In this document: positions 43,935 through 52,831 of the stretch, piece after piece | How positions within the stretch are numbered: position 1 is the stretch's first letter | Layout of the letters: each line of letters opens with the position of its first letter | Origin: Paenibacillus sp. XY044 | Lineage (GTDB): Bacteria > Bacillota > Bacilli > Paenibacillales > Paenibacillaceae | Assembly (NCBI RefSeq): GCF_002257645.1 | Contig: NZ_NQMO01000002.1 | Coordinates: 248,001 to 312,000, forward strand | DNA length: 64,000 bases | Direction of reading: 5' to 3' | Notes under the pieces: model-generated | The model's input: the letters and a program-made list of their open reading frames with translations, nothing else | Told to the model about the DNA's origin: nothing | Databases searched by the model: none | Program-made: the position numbers and the translations under genes

Positions 43935-44141
43935 TTAATGTTTATTTAGGATAATTGAGAAGATGAACAACGCACCTAAAATCAAAGACAATATTCCACG
44001 AATCCGGGTGAACTTATAACGTTTCTCTGTGGCATAGGGATCGCCAAATAAAACGAACCATCTTGCATTTGGTCTTAAGATCGCAGATAGACCGTAAGCC
44101 AATACAAAAATACCAAACAGTATCAAAGCCACGCGAATCAA
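43935..44141 (-). CDS. DUF6199-like small membrane protein
   Basis: 68 residues: TM1 (residues about 3-22), 'ILRPNARWFVLFGDPYATEKRYKF' loop, TM2 (about 48-64). It matches the small DUF6199 family of Bacillales; function unknown. AGGAGTTG-type site before the ATG. Co-directional with the gene on its 3' side. Confidence 0.72.
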   Translation of the reverse strand: MIRVALILFGIFVLAYGLSAILRPNARWFVLFGDPYATEKRYKFTRIRGILSLILGALFIFSIILNKH

Positions 44142-44211
44142 CTCCTACTTATATAAAATGCAAGAACTAAGGAATAGTTAGATGAGCAGAGGAGGGGACG
44201 ATTGGCATCTC

Positions 44212-44295
44212 CTATTTTTTTCGACGCTGAATAAAGAATATTCTTACAGCTATTAATGTGGGAATCACAATAATTGGCCAGATAGGACTGATCAT
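44212..44295 (-). CDS. 27-residue membrane peptide
   Basis: MISPIWPIIVIPTLI then AVRIFFIQRRKK: one TM helix and a basic tail. TAGGAGC seven bases before the ATG. It lies in the minus-strand run of tiny membrane proteins. Too short for standard ORF calls. Function unknown. Confidence 0.55.
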   Translation of the reverse strand: MISPIWPIIVIPTLIAVRIFFIQRRKK

Positions 44296-44391
44296 AAAAC
44301 CAAGCTCCTAATAAATAATGGGTAACTGACGGATCGAGGTACCGCCACAGCAATGAATATAAGCAAGGGAGAGGTGAACGCAACTCAATGT

Positions 44392-44499
44392 CTATTGAGT
44401 TGGTGGTTCCGCCGTCGCCAAAAAATAGGCTCCAATCAACCCGATTTCGATAATTATGAAAATGAGGACTACCAACAGGAAAAATTTTTTACCACTCAT
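44392..44499 (-). CDS. 35-residue membrane peptide (paralogue 1)
   Basis: MSGKKFFLLVVLIF then a single TM helix and the tail LATAEPPTQ. A strong GGGAGGTGATAAC site. The N-terminus is clearly related to the peptide at 44590-44697 (MNGKK...LL-V-LI). Unknown function; the style resembles small membrane regulators. Confidence 0.62.
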   Translation of the reverse strand: MSGKKFFLLVVLIFIIIEIGLIGAYFLATAEPPTQ

Positions 44500-44589
44500 G
44501 TTATCACCTCCCAATAGACTGTAACAGGGGAATATTCAGGGAGAGTGGATGGAAGCAGAAGTTAGATTCGAAAACGCCGGTGCCGATAT

Positions 44590-44697
44590 TTATGAATTAA
44601 AAGCAAACCATATGATCAAATAAATTAACCCATAGATAGCTATTAATCCACATACACAGATAAGCACGATCAAGAGCACAAGTTTTTTACCATTCAT
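44590..44697 (-). CDS. 35-residue membrane peptide (paralogue 2)
   Basis: MNGKKLVLLIVLI followed by a hydrophobic helix and the tail WFAFNS. GAGGTGCATCC precedes the ATG. Same length and N-terminal pattern as the 44392 peptide; probably a tandem duplication at the head of the minus-strand cluster. Confidence 0.6.
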   Translation of the reverse strand: MNGKKLVLLIVLICVCGLIAIYGLIYLIIWFAFNS

Positions 44698-44800
44698 GGA
44701 TGCACCTCATATAGACCTTAGCATAGAATAGGGGATTTATTCCATCAATCATCATTAACAATCCATCATCAATTAGGATAGCGGTAATAAGAAGACATAA

Positions 44801-45109
44801 AACATTGCCATACCTAATTGGGAATTAGCCGGTGGCATGACCGAACCAGGGGAAACACTGAGAGAATGTGCATTAAGGGAAATGCTCGAAGAAACCAATC
44901 AGATTCCAGAAAGAATGAGATTTAAGGGGTTGATGAAATTTACGCTAAAGAGTGGAAAGGTTGAATATGGGGGGCTTTTCAGTGCGGACATTGAAGTTGA
45001 AAGGCCTTTTATCAAAAATGATGAAGCAAATAAGATGATTTTTTGGGACGGAATGAAAGACATTGGATATATTGATGAAATTGATATGGAATTATTAAAG
45101 TACTATTAG
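44801..45109 (+). pseudogene. Nudix hydrolase, 5' truncated
   Basis: The Nudix box is intact ('GGMTEPGETLRECALREMLEETN'; GX5EX7REUXEEXGU) and the C-terminus looks complete. The frame opens only at 44801, after a stop, and lacks the N-terminal strands. An ATG at 44837 lies inside the box, so the protein made from it would be non-functional. Confidence 0.7.
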
Positions 45110-45149
45110 CATGCTATTGTAGTTCATTCGAAGAGACTCAACACTGCAC

Positions 45150-45220
45150 GTCGCGGTCCGGCTGGCTGTCGCTGTCGCGTCTAGGCTTAAAGGTTCTCAG
45201 CTCTTACAAAACCGTTATAG
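45150..45220 (+). repeat. attC-like element E12 (right half)
   Basis: GTCGCGGTCCGGC, CTAGGCTTAAAGGTTCTCAG, CTCTTACAAAAC, right core GTTATAG (45214). The left half is missing. Confidence 0.6.
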
Positions 45221-45246
45221 GCAATCCTCGAGAGAGAGGGAAAATC

Positions 45247-45740
45247 ATGAACACAGTCAGTAAGGCAACAAAGGTGCTCTTTTATAAGATACATAAGGGA
45301 ATTGCTTTAGGCTCAGATTACTTGAAATGGGCATACAAAATGATTGAAGAAGAGAAATCATCAAATTCCATATACTGTCGTCGATGGACAAAAATGATAA
45401 CATATTTGAATTTGAAGAATATCTCAAAAGATCATTAGGCGAACTAAATGTCACTGTCCCACCATTTGAAGAATGTGCCAGGGTAATTATAGAAGATCTT
45501 TGCCTGGAGATTATCAAGAATAAAAGAGACTCATTTGATATTACTAAGGAGATATTTAAAGTTACAGTTGAAATTGATAACCCCTTAGAGTTATCTGTTT
45601 GGAACGAATTAGATGATGGGGTCGATCGTATTTTCTATGATGATGAGTATTATAAACCTGACGAGAGAGAACTAAGAGAAAGAATCAAGTTAGAAGCAAG
45701 GAGGTATTTAGCATCACAGGATTCCGAGGGCATCCGATAA
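45247..45740 (+). pseudogene. Frameshifted gene of unknown function
   Basis: Frame 1 from ATG 45247 gives 'MNTVSKATKVLFYKIHKGIA' and on to about residue 40. Coding then continues in another frame from about 45360 ('IKFHILSSMDKNDNIFEFEE' to the stop at 45740). The two overlapping frames read as one protein of about 160 residues with a single frameshift near 45358-45366. No family is named. The stop TAA lies inside the CGATAAC left core of E13, a cassette-like arrangement. Confidence 0.6.
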
Positions 45741-45850
45741 CATAATATTTTACGCAGAGGGACTGATGCCCCTCGGCCATAGGATGTATAATCATGGAGG
45801 ATGTTCCAGATGACATAAGAGCCGTTTCAAGATAGGTTCGATCTATATAC
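45735..45850 (+). repeat. attC-like element E13 (left part)
   Basis: CCGATAACATAATATTTTACGC, then GGGACTGATGCCCCTCGG, ATGTATAATCATGGA (shared with E15), TCAAGATAGG loop; the right end is lost. Confidence 0.65.
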
Positions 45851-45894
45851 CGAAATTGATGAAGTATTAAAAAATCGCAAACCGGAGGATCCAT

Positions 45895-46473
45895 ATGCCT
45901 TTTAAAGATGTATTTACTACTTTTCCTAAGCTTGAAACTGAAAGATTTGTATTGAGAGAATTACATTCCGATGATGCCAAGGAATACTACAGTTATTTCT
46001 CAGATGATGAAGTAACAAAATATTGGGGATATCCAGGACCCAAAAATATGGAGACAGCCTCAAAGACATTTACGCGGTTTCAAAACGCATTTACTAGAAA
46101 AGAAATGATCACTTGGGGAATAGCTGCGAAAGAGGATGATCAAATTATTGGGACCTGCATATTGAACGATTTCGTTAGAGCATCCATGGTTAACTTATCC
46201 TATAACTTATCAAGAGATTATTGGGGGAAAGGAATCATGACCGAAGTGCTCAAAACGATTATTCCTTTTGCATTTCATGAGCTGGATATGAATCGAATAC
46301 AAGCTAAAGTAATGCCGGAAAACAATGCATCTGTAAAGCTTTTATCAAAGTTGGGTTTTGTACAGGAGGGTTTACTTCGGGACTTTATATTTGGTGAGTT
46401 CATTACGGATACATTAATATTCTCCATGCTAAAGAAAGATTTAATTGAAAGGCACTATGAGTCAATTCAGTGA
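45895..46473 (+). CDS. RimJ/RimL-type GNAT acetyltransferase
   Basis: 192 residues. 'LETERFVLRELHSDDAKEYYSYFSDDEV' N-terminus, motif A 'LSRDYWGKGIMTEVLKTIIPFAF', and 'IQAKVMPENNASVKLLSKLGFVQEG'. RimJ/L-like enzymes acetylate protein N-termini or small molecules. GGAGGATCCAT gives the start. It is about 35% similar in style to the GNAT at 60197. Confidence 0.87.
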   Translation: MPFKDVFTTFPKLETERFVLRELHSDDAKEYYSYFSDDEVTKYWGYPGPKNMETASKTFTRFQNAFTRKEMITWGIAAKEDDQIIGTCILNDFVRASMVNLSYNLSRDYWGKGIMTEVLKTIIPFAFHELDMNRIQAKVMPENNASVKLLSKLGFVQEGLLRDFIFGEFITDTLIFSMLKKDLIERHYESIQ

Positions 46474-46570
46474 TGTCATCAACGTCAGTTAACTAGAAAA
46501 ATGTTCGCTCGTTGGAGCAGCGAGCAGCCTCAGTCTAAATAAAGCTATTATTTGTAGATTATCCATGGAA

Positions 46571-46606
46571 AACAGGGTCCTGACGAATTATTCGTCAGGA
46601 CCCTGT
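46571..46606. terminator. Strong bidirectional terminator
   Basis: A perfect 16-bp stem, ACAGGGTCCTGACGAA / TTCGTCAGGACCCTGT, between the GNAT and the minus-strand beta-lactamase. Confidence 0.85.
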
Positions 46607-46691
46607 CTTGTTTCGCTGAATGAATCAAGGCTTCATTCCGGACCTCTTAAGTGTACGAGTAATCGAACAGAAGGACCATCAACTCAAATTC

Positions 46692-47501
46692 CTACTGATT
46701 CAAGATCTTCATCTTTTCCAATGTTGCCAGAGTCAGTTGCTTAGCGAAAGCACCGCTGCCGGCTACATTCGCTGCGAACACCCAGGTGTTCTTATCCGTT
46801 TCGACATAACCGACATACCAGCCAAGCCCCATATCGGACAGCCTCGAACCGGTTTTTCCATGAATCGTATATTCATCCTGCTCATCATCGATCATGATCC
46901 GCTTGACCGTTTTCATCGTTTTCTTCTGAAAGGGCAGATCCTCTTTAACCAGCTTTTCGATAAAATCCGCTTGTTCTACGGCAGAGATCTTCAAGCTGCT
47001 GTTTAACCAGAATGTATCGATGCCTCCGCTGATGTCGCGGTTACCATAATCGATCCGATTCACGTATTTCCGCATCTGTTCTTGGCCGATATCGCGAGCC
47101 ATCGCTTGGTAATACCAAATCGCTGAATCCCTCATACCCGAAGCAAGCGAATGATCCCGGTTCCAAACCGGGAATTCTCTGACGATACCGTCCCATCTCT
47201 TGACTTCATATTCGTCAGCGACAGCCTTGACTTCCAGACCGATAAGGGCATTGGCTACTTTGAAACTGGACTCTGGTGTAAACCGCTGTTTACTTCGTTC
47301 AGGATTGAATGTATATACTTGATTGGTGTTCAAGTTCTTGAGGACGAGGGTCCCGTTGATTTTACGGAAATTTTGTTCCAGTTCAAGTCGAGGAGAGCTT
47401 GGCTTTGCTTCGGCATTGGGCGAGTACGTGAACAAGCAAACGACTGCAAGGAAGATAAGTACAAATGCTGATAGGAGGTTATTCTTTTTTATCTGTAACA
47501 C
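46692..47501 (-). CDS. Class D beta-lactamase
   Basis: 269 residues. Signal peptide with cleavage near 'YSPNAEA-K'. SxxK in 'TPESSFKVANALIGLE', SxV-equivalent 'RDSAIWYYQ', 'YGNRDISGGID', KTG in 'IHGKTGSRL', and 'WYVGYVE'. It closely follows the Gram-positive class D (BPU/BSD-like) pattern. The start is GTG at 47501, behind AAGGAGTGATACAGCC; the longer reading from 47564 has an implausible N-terminus. Divergent from the MocR-type regulator. Confidence 0.9.
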   Translation of the reverse strand: MLQIKKNNLLSAFVLIFLAVVCLFTYSPNAEAKPSSPRLELEQNFRKINGTLVLKNLNTNQVYTFNPERSKQRFTPESSFKVANALIGLEVKAVADEYEVKRWDGIVREFPVWNRDHSLASGMRDSAIWYYQAMARDIGQEQMRKYVNRIDYGNRDISGGIDTFWLNSSLKISAVEQADFIEKLVKEDLPFQKKTMKTVKRIMIDDEQDEYTIHGKTGSRLSDMGLGWYVGYVETDKNTWVFAANVAGSGAFAKQLTLATLEKMKILNQ

Positions 47502-47681
47502 GGCTGTATCACTCCTTGTATAACTTATTTCGGGAATGGTCTCGATGGCCATCGAATCGAACAAGTTCCCCTTATCAAATGCATTTTGATACTATTAGTC
47601 TATGGTGTCAGGTGCTGCAAGTAAATCTGGTTATTTAAGGTTTGTACCTATACAGATTGATGATAGGAAGAGGGGATACAT

Positions 47682-49046
47682 GTGATCTATGCCGAGGTCA
47701 TGAATCAGATCGAACAGCTCATCGACAGCGGGGAGTTGAAACCGGGTAAGAGACTCCCATCCATACGATCGCTGGCTAAGAGGTTCGGCTGCAGCGTCAA
47801 TACCATCATCAAAGCGTATTCCGAATTGGAAAAGAAGCATAAAATCTATTCCGTCTCGAAGAGCGGTTATTACGTTGTGGAGCGCGTTCCCTCAGGCCAT
47901 TCAGATTCAACTAACACGGGATTCATCGATTTTCTGTCGGCGGGTCCCGACAAGAACGCCATGCCTTACCGGGACTATCAGCACTGCATCAATCAAGCCA
48001 TTGAAGTATATAAAGAAGAGATGTTTACCTATTCGGAGATCCAAGGGCTGCCTTCGCTAAGAGAGGAACTGGCCCGACATCTGCGCGACCTGCAAGTGTT
48101 TACGGTTTCTGATCGAATCTGCGTGGTATCCGGATCACAGCAAGCGATTCATCTGTTGATTTCGCTTCCTTTTCCGAATGGCAAAAAGAATATCTGCGTA
48201 GAACAGCCCACGCATGTCAGTATGATCGAATCGATCAAGTATCAGCAGGCCACGACATACGGAATCGAAATCACGGACAAAGGACTCGACATGGACCGGC
48301 TGGAGCATCTGTTTAAATATCATGAAATTAAATGCTTTTACACGGTGACCCGATTTCAAAATCCGACAGGCTACAGCTATTCGAATAAGGAACGACGGAA
48401 AATCGTGGAGTTGGCCCAAAAATACGATGTTTATATCATTGAGGACGATTATTTAGGCGATCTCGATCCTGACAAGAATCAGGACCCGATGTTCACATAC
48501 GATCCATCAGGAAGGGTCATTTATATCAAAAGTTTTTCCAAAGTGATGCTCCCCGGCTTAAGATTGGGGCTTGCAGTCATTCCGGACTTCCTGCGTGACT
48601 CATTCTTAAGCGCCAAATTCGCTACTGATCTGCATACGCCGGTCCTTACGCAAGCGGCATTGGAAATATATTTGAAGAGCGGCATGTTCAAGGCTCATAT
48701 TCAGCGCATGAGATCCATCTACAGAAGGAAAGCGGCCTTATTGCAAAAGGCATATCAAGAGAAGCTGCCGCCCGGCGCGGCATATTCGGGATCGGATTCG
48801 GGATTCTATTCGACGATCCGGTTACCTAGTCCGCTGAAGGCTAGGACATTTATTGAGGATCTGAAGAAGGAAAACGTATACGTTGACGATGCACGAAAAA
48901 TGTATCTGCCCGAGTTTGTCCAGGATTCAGTGATCCGTTTGAGCGTATCGCAGGTGGAGGAGAAGCACATCGAGATCGGGGTTCAAACCATAGCTCGCGT
49001 CATACAAGAGCAACTCAGCAGCGTGCATACTGTGAAATTTATATGA
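47682..49046 (+). CDS. MocR-type (GntR-aminotransferase fusion) regulator
   Basis: 454 residues. N-terminal GntR winged helix ('GKRLPSIRSLAKRFGCSVNTIIKAYSELE'), then an aminotransferase class I fold with the PLP lysine in 'YIKSFSKVMLPGLRLGLAV'. MocR proteins sense amino acids or PLP. The start is GTG 47682 after GGAAGAGGGG. It is divergent from the class D beta-lactamase, so either that gene or the downstream membrane gene may be its target. Confidence 0.88.
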   Translation: MIYAEVMNQIEQLIDSGELKPGKRLPSIRSLAKRFGCSVNTIIKAYSELEKKHKIYSVSKSGYYVVERVPSGHSDSTNTGFIDFLSAGPDKNAMPYRDYQHCINQAIEVYKEEMFTYSEIQGLPSLREELARHLRDLQVFTVSDRICVVSGSQQAIHLLISLPFPNGKKNICVEQPTHVSMIESIKYQQATTYGIEITDKGLDMDRLEHLFKYHEIKCFYTVTRFQNPTGYSYSNKERRKIVELAQKYDVYIIEDDYLGDLDPDKNQDPMFTYDPSGRVIYIKSFSKVMLPGLRLGLAVIPDFLRDSFLSAKFATDLHTPVLTQAALEIYLKSGMFKAHIQRMRSIYRRKAALLQKAYQEKLPPGAAYSGSDSGFYSTIRLPSPLKARTFIEDLKKENVYVDDARKMYLPEFVQDSVIRLSVSQVEEKHIEIGVQTIARVIQEQLSSVHTVKFI

Positions 49047-49198
49047 TTATGGAGAAAAGACTGCTTTTGTAAACGTGTACTCCATATCTGTACGGGTACA
49101 GTGCCTTAAAACAATCATTCCCGCCGTATGACTCTCAAGGTATACTCACGATACAACATGAATCGAGTGCGATGGAATGTTTTTTATAAGAATGCGGG

Positions 49199-49546
49199 GT
49201 GTTGGGAGTAGATTTGTTCTTATCGTATGAAGGTTATGGAGTTTACGCTCTTATTGGATGCTATCAGGCGTGGGCTTATTGGTCACGAAGATCCACCAAA
49301 GTAAAATTGCTCCCCTTATGGATTTTGTTGTTTGGGAGTGTTGTCATCCAAGCTGCTGCCGCCTCACTCCTATGGTTTGTGCTTCTGTTCCCGATTACCG
49401 AAGCCTTGCTGTGGTGCCTGACTGGGGTAACGCTGATTGAAGCCATCGTTGCCGTCTACCGGAAGCAGTACTGGAAGTGTGCGGGGTTATTCATCTTGGT
49501 GCTTATGTTAATGTTCCTGCTTAACCTGTTATCAAGGGCTTTTTAG
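49199..49546 (+). CDS. Small membrane protein, unknown
   Basis: About 115 residues with three or four hydrophobic helices ('LPLWILLFGSVVIQAAAASLLWFVLLFP', 'CAGLFILVLMLMFLLNLLS'). No known family. The start is uncertain: GTG 49199, TTG 49202 or TTG 49214, of which the last has GGGAG nearby. Confidence 0.55.
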   Translation: MLGVDLFLSYEGYGVYALIGCYQAWAYWSRRSTKVKLLPLWILLFGSVVIQAAAASLLWFVLLFPITEALLWCLTGVTLIEAIVAVYRKQYWKCAGLFILVLMLMFLLNLLSRAF

Positions 49547-49758
49547 AATAATTGCCCGGATGTTAGCTGTTTTGATTGCATTTAATCAAGGGGCAAATGG
49601 ATCAAGTTGGTTTTTCTCGAAGGATTTTCGTGATTTTGTTGAGAAGTTGACTACGTGAAAAATAAAGGTACGGAAATCCTTAGTGAGATAAAACACTTTG
49701 AAGGTATTTATAAGTTAGGTACTGTCGGAGACAAGAGAATCATAGGAGGGAAAGAGCT

Positions 49759-50148
49759 ATGGCAACCATCTATCGAGAAGTAGAAGTGAATTGCAGCCTC
49801 GATAAGGCTTGGGGAGAGCTTCGGGACTTCGGAAACGCCGCTAGACTATTCGCTGGCGTCCTTGTGGATTGCAAGGAGGCCTCGGGTCAGCGAACGGTGA
49901 CCTTTAACAACGGATATGTGGTCCAGGAGCAACTTGTAACCCTAGATGAGGAGACATGCCGTCTGGCCTATACTGTAATTAATGGCGACTTCACTCATCA
50001 CAGCGCGTCTATGCAGATGCTCCCGACTGCTGAAGGAGTAAAATTCGTTTGGATCAGTGACTTCTTGCCAGATGAAGCGACACAGAGCGTCGAACCTCTA
50101 GTCGAGGCAGGCTGCCAAGCAATCAAGCGATTCCTTCAGTCCCTCTGA
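49759..50148 (+). CDS. SRPBCC-family protein
   Basis: 129 residues, polyketide cyclase/START fold: 'IYREVEVNCSLDKAWGELRDFGNAARLFAGV' and the C-terminal helix 'VEPLVEAGCQAIKRFLQSL'. Binds a hydrophobic ligand; role unknown. TAGGAGGGAAAGAGCT precedes the ATG. Confidence 0.8.
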   Translation: MATIYREVEVNCSLDKAWGELRDFGNAARLFAGVLVDCKEASGQRTVTFNNGYVVQEQLVTLDEETCRLAYTVINGDFTHHSASMQMLPTAEGVKFVWISDFLPDEATQSVEPLVEAGCQAIKRFLQSL

Positions 50149-50185
50149 CTTTGCTGGCAGACACGCGCTACTTATATTAGAAACC

Positions 50186-50216
50186 CGTAGCATAAAAATG
50201 CTGCGTTTTTTTTGTT
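50186..50216 (+). terminator. Terminator after the SRPBCC gene
   Basis: GTAGCAT / ATGCTGC stem followed by eight T residues. Confidence 0.8.
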
Positions 50217-50347
50217 TTTACGGTATTTCGCTTTCCAAGCTTAATAGCGTGCTAATGAAAACTGACATCCTGCTGCTTGAAGGAGTTTCACCATATCCTT
50301 TATTATGTTTATAACTCATGATTTTTTATAGATAGGGGATTGATCTT

Positions 50348-50767
50348 ATTATTATCAGAGAAGCAAGTAAAATAGACTACCCTCAGTTAAGACAAATATA
50401 TCTTGAATCGCGTCGTAAGAGCTTTCACTGGGCGAACGCAGAAGAGATGAATTTAAATGATTTTGATAGGGATACAACTGAAGAATATATACTATTAGCT
50501 GAAGAAGACTCGCGCATCCTAGGATTCGCATCTTTATATTTACCTGATCGTTTTATTCACAATTTATTTGTACACCCCGATTTTAGCGGTAAAGGGGTTG
50601 GTACTCAGTTAGTTAAGAATGCCATAGAAAAAATGGGCACGCCAGTAAGATTAAAGTGTGTATCTGAAAATCATAAAGCATTGAGTTTCTATGAAAAAAG
50701 TGGATGGAAGAAAGTTGTTGAAGAAGGAAAGCCCGGGGAGAGGTATTGGGTTTTAATATATGAATAA
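50348..50767 (+). CDS. GNAT acetyltransferase with apparent ATT start
   Basis: The full-length domain begins at 'IIIREASKIDYPQLRQIYLE', well upstream of the first ATG at 50447, which would cut off strand 1. Motif A is 'NLFVHPDFSGKGVGTQLVKNAI', motif B 'NHKALSFYEKSGWKKV'. No ATG, GTG or TTG is in frame between the stop at 50333 and 50447. The site GATAGGGG points to ATT at 50348 (nine-base spacing). About 139 residues from there. Confidence 0.72.
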   Translation: MIIREASKIDYPQLRQIYLESRRKSFHWANAEEMNLNDFDRDTTEEYILLAEEDSRILGFASLYLPDRFIHNLFVHPDFSGKGVGTQLVKNAIEKMGTPVRLKCVSENHKALSFYEKSGWKKVVEEGKPGERYWVLIYE

Positions 50768-50769
50768 TA

Positions 50770-50915
50770 CATAACATCATACTCACACTTTGGGGCTTAC
50801 GCCCTTTGGTTGCCAGATGTATAATCATGGAAGATGGATCAGACAACACACGACCCGGCCTAAGATAGGAGTTATCTAAGGCCGGGTCGCGTCCTTAATA
50901 CGGGAGATGTTATTT
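50770..50915 (+). repeat. attC-like element E15
   Basis: Left CATAACATCATACTCACAC, internal GCCCTTTGGTTGCC, inner stem GACCCGGCCTAAG / CTAAGGCCGGGTC with loop ATAGGAGTTAT, right core GTTATTT (50909). Confidence 0.78.
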
Positions 50916-50988
50916 GAAACCAGTATAAACCTATTATTAAACATCATTGAAATTCACATACAAACCTAAATTGAAAAGGAGAATGAGT

Positions 50989-51429
50989 ATGGGATTAGAA
51001 GTTGCAAAGATGGAATTGGAGATGAAAGACATTTCAGGATCTAAATTCAAAGAAGTTAATGCGGAGGGATTAGACTTTGATAATGTAAATTTATCAAAGT
51101 CTAAGATTAATAATGCAAATATGAGTGGAATGACCTTAAATGACGTTAATGCTAGTGAAGTTGATATTAGAAATGCTAACCTATCCGCCACTTCAGTTCA
51201 GCATGCAAATATGAGTCATATGAAGGTAGATCATGTACACCTATTCGGGACTGAGTTTGTAAATATTGTTTTGCCTCAGGAAGGTGACAGAAATTATGAT
51301 CCAAACGGAGATTACAAGCCTATAGTGTTTCATAATTGTAATCTGAGCAATATGGAGATAAATAACTGTGACATTACCGGCCTAAAGATCAACGGGATAC
51401 TGATAGAAGAGCTGCTTAAGAACAAATGA
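50989..51429 (+). CDS. Pentapeptide-repeat protein
   Basis: 146 residues. Repeats of A(N/D)LXX type are visible ('ADNANMSGMTLNDVNASEVD'-like region, residues about 25-85, each with N/D-x-[LMFV]), forming a right-handed quadrilateral helix. Such folds can mimic DNA (Qnr-type topoisomerase protection), but this is short and atypical. Start at ATG 50989, eight bases after AAAAGGA, not 50947. Confidence 0.72.
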   Translation: MGLEVAKMELEMKDISGSKFKEVNAEGLDFDNVNLSKSKINNANMSGMTLNDVNASEVDIRNANLSATSVQHANMSHMKVDHVHLFGTEFVNIVLPQEGDRNYDPNGDYKPIVFHNCNLSNMEINNCDITGLKINGILIEELLKNK

Positions 51430-51468
51430 TAAACTTTTTGTGAGTAACTCGAAGATAGCACTGGCATC

Positions 51469-51608
51469 AGATAACATAGTAATCACGCTGCAGATCGGAT
51501 TACGCCGATCTTTGGTTCACCCGAAGCTGGATCAGGTGGACACATCGATCTCCCTAAGATAGGAGCAATCCAAGGGAGATCGACGTCGTGAATACGAGAG
51601 CGTTAGGT
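51469..51608 (+). repeat. attC-like element E16
   Basis: Left CAGATAACATAGTAATCACGC, inner stem CGATCTCCCTAAG / CAAGGGAGATCG with loop ATAGGAG, right arm CGTGAATAC, right core GTTAGGT (51602). Confidence 0.82.
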
Positions 51609-51651
51609 AAAAGTGATGCATATTCACTAATAATTTATAGAGGTGTCATAG

Positions 51652-52146
51652 ATGATTAGAAATACAGCTCGGGCACTGATTATTCAAGACGGACAATTAC
51701 TCGCAATTAAGAAAGAACGTCACGAAGTGGGAGTGTATTATACTTTGCCAGGAGGGGCTCAGGAGATAGGCGAAACCATAGAGCAGACATTAGAACGTGA
51801 ATGCTTAGAGGAACTTGGAATCGACATCGTGGAGCATAAGTTCATTTGTATAAGAGAATACATATCAAAGAATCATGAATACTCTTTTATTTTGAAGGAA
51901 GTACATTCAGTAGAGTTTATTTATGAATGCAGCATCAATGCGACTGCTGCTTTTATCAGCTCACAGGCTGATATTGGACAAATCGGAACGGAATGGATAC
52001 CCATTGAAAAAATAAAACAAGGTATATCCGAGTCAGACCAACTATCAATAACTTATCAATTCCCTGAAACAACAAAGGATTTTTTTAAAGAATACTTTAG
52101 AAATCAGAGCTTAGAACCATATCGAAATAAGAATTATGAAAGTTAA
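51652..52146 (+). CDS. Nudix hydrolase
   Basis: 164 residues. A complete Nudix box is present (GGAQEIGETIEQ, then RECLEELGIDI), with N-terminal strand 'RNTARALIIQDGQLLAIKKER'. Likely a pyrophosphohydrolase acting on nucleotides or related compounds. The ATG follows AGAGGTG. Confidence 0.85.
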   Translation: MIRNTARALIIQDGQLLAIKKERHEVGVYYTLPGGAQEIGETIEQTLERECLEELGIDIVEHKFICIREYISKNHEYSFILKEVHSVEFIYECSINATAAFISSQADIGQIGTEWIPIEKIKQGISESDQLSITYQFPETTKDFFKEYFRNQSLEPYRNKNYES

Positions 52147-52170
52147 TCACATCATCGAGGAAATGCTGGT

Positions 52171-52635
52171 CTATAACGCTTTTACAGGTATACATATCTC
52201 ACAATAATTGTTGTATAACATATCGCCAATGTATCTTTCGAAAATGGGCTTGTTGTCCATTTGATATCCACTATAATATAACGCAGGAAAAATATCGGCC
52301 CATGCTTTTTGAATGTCTTCGGCTGTATGTTTCACCTCATAGGTAACATAATGGCCACCGGCAAGCTCAGTTTCGAAAATGTCGTTATCCGTTGGATCGA
52401 TTCGATAATCGTCTGAAATAACAATACCAGCATCATAACGGCAGTTCTCGGGATGTGTAGTTTCCGGATTATCTTGTGCTATTCCAAGTAGTATGGATGA
52501 TCCGTCGAGTAAATTTTTTGCTTTAGCCCACTTCTTTAACGCTTCCATTGCCTGAATGTTCATCGGACCATATGGACCTACTTGTCGCACAAATGCAATA
52601 CGGGTGTTTGGCATCATTTCAACTTTAATAGCCAT
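52171..52635 (-). CDS. GyrI-like/AraC effector-binding-domain protein
   Basis: A 154-residue stand-alone GyrI-like domain: 'MMPNTRIAFVRQVGPYG', 'DNPETTHPENCRYDAGIVISD', and 'YYSGYQMDNKPIFERYIGD'. Binds hydrophobic ligands or drugs (SbmC/Rob C-terminal type). Start at ATG 52635 with AAAGGAA upstream. Minus strand, against the array. Confidence 0.82.
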   Translation of the reverse strand: MAIKVEMMPNTRIAFVRQVGPYGPMNIQAMEALKKWAKAKNLLDGSSILLGIAQDNPETTHPENCRYDAGIVISDDYRIDPTDNDIFETELAGGHYVTYEVKHTAEDIQKAWADIFPALYYSGYQMDNKPIFERYIGDMLYNNYCEICIPVKAL

Positions 52636-52726
52636 TTTTTCATTTCCTTTCTGGATTATATTGGATACACAACGAATGCTAACATGATATAAAAATATAT
52701 GCACTAGTTAGTTTGTATTAAATGTT

Positions 52727-52804
52727 TCGAAAAAAGTGGGTTCATCTATGCCAATGATCATGATGAAGGTGACTTTAAAATATATGAGTTTGAATTTCAT
52801 GATT
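52727..52804 (+). pseudogene. C-terminal fragment of an acetyltransferase-like gene
   Basis: Read in frame from about 52727: 'FEKSGFIYANDHDEGDFKIY' and EFEFHD, stop at 52804. The EKSGF segment is the typical GNAT motif B end. Everything N-terminal is gone, cut off at the divergent gene boundary. Confidence 0.6.
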
Positions 52805-52831
52805 GAAGGAACTATAAAACCAAACCACCCT

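Noticed and set aside
44138..44383. 81-codon minus-strand ORF (MRSPLPCLY...)
   Set aside because: The 27-codon peptide at 44212-44295 in another frame has the ribosome site and a proper membrane-helix composition; the longer frame does not.
50989..51429. Pentapeptide-repeat gene as a Qnr-type quinolone resistance gene
   Set aside because: Only about a dozen recognisable repeats and no Qnr-like loop pattern; called only as a pentapeptide-repeat protein.
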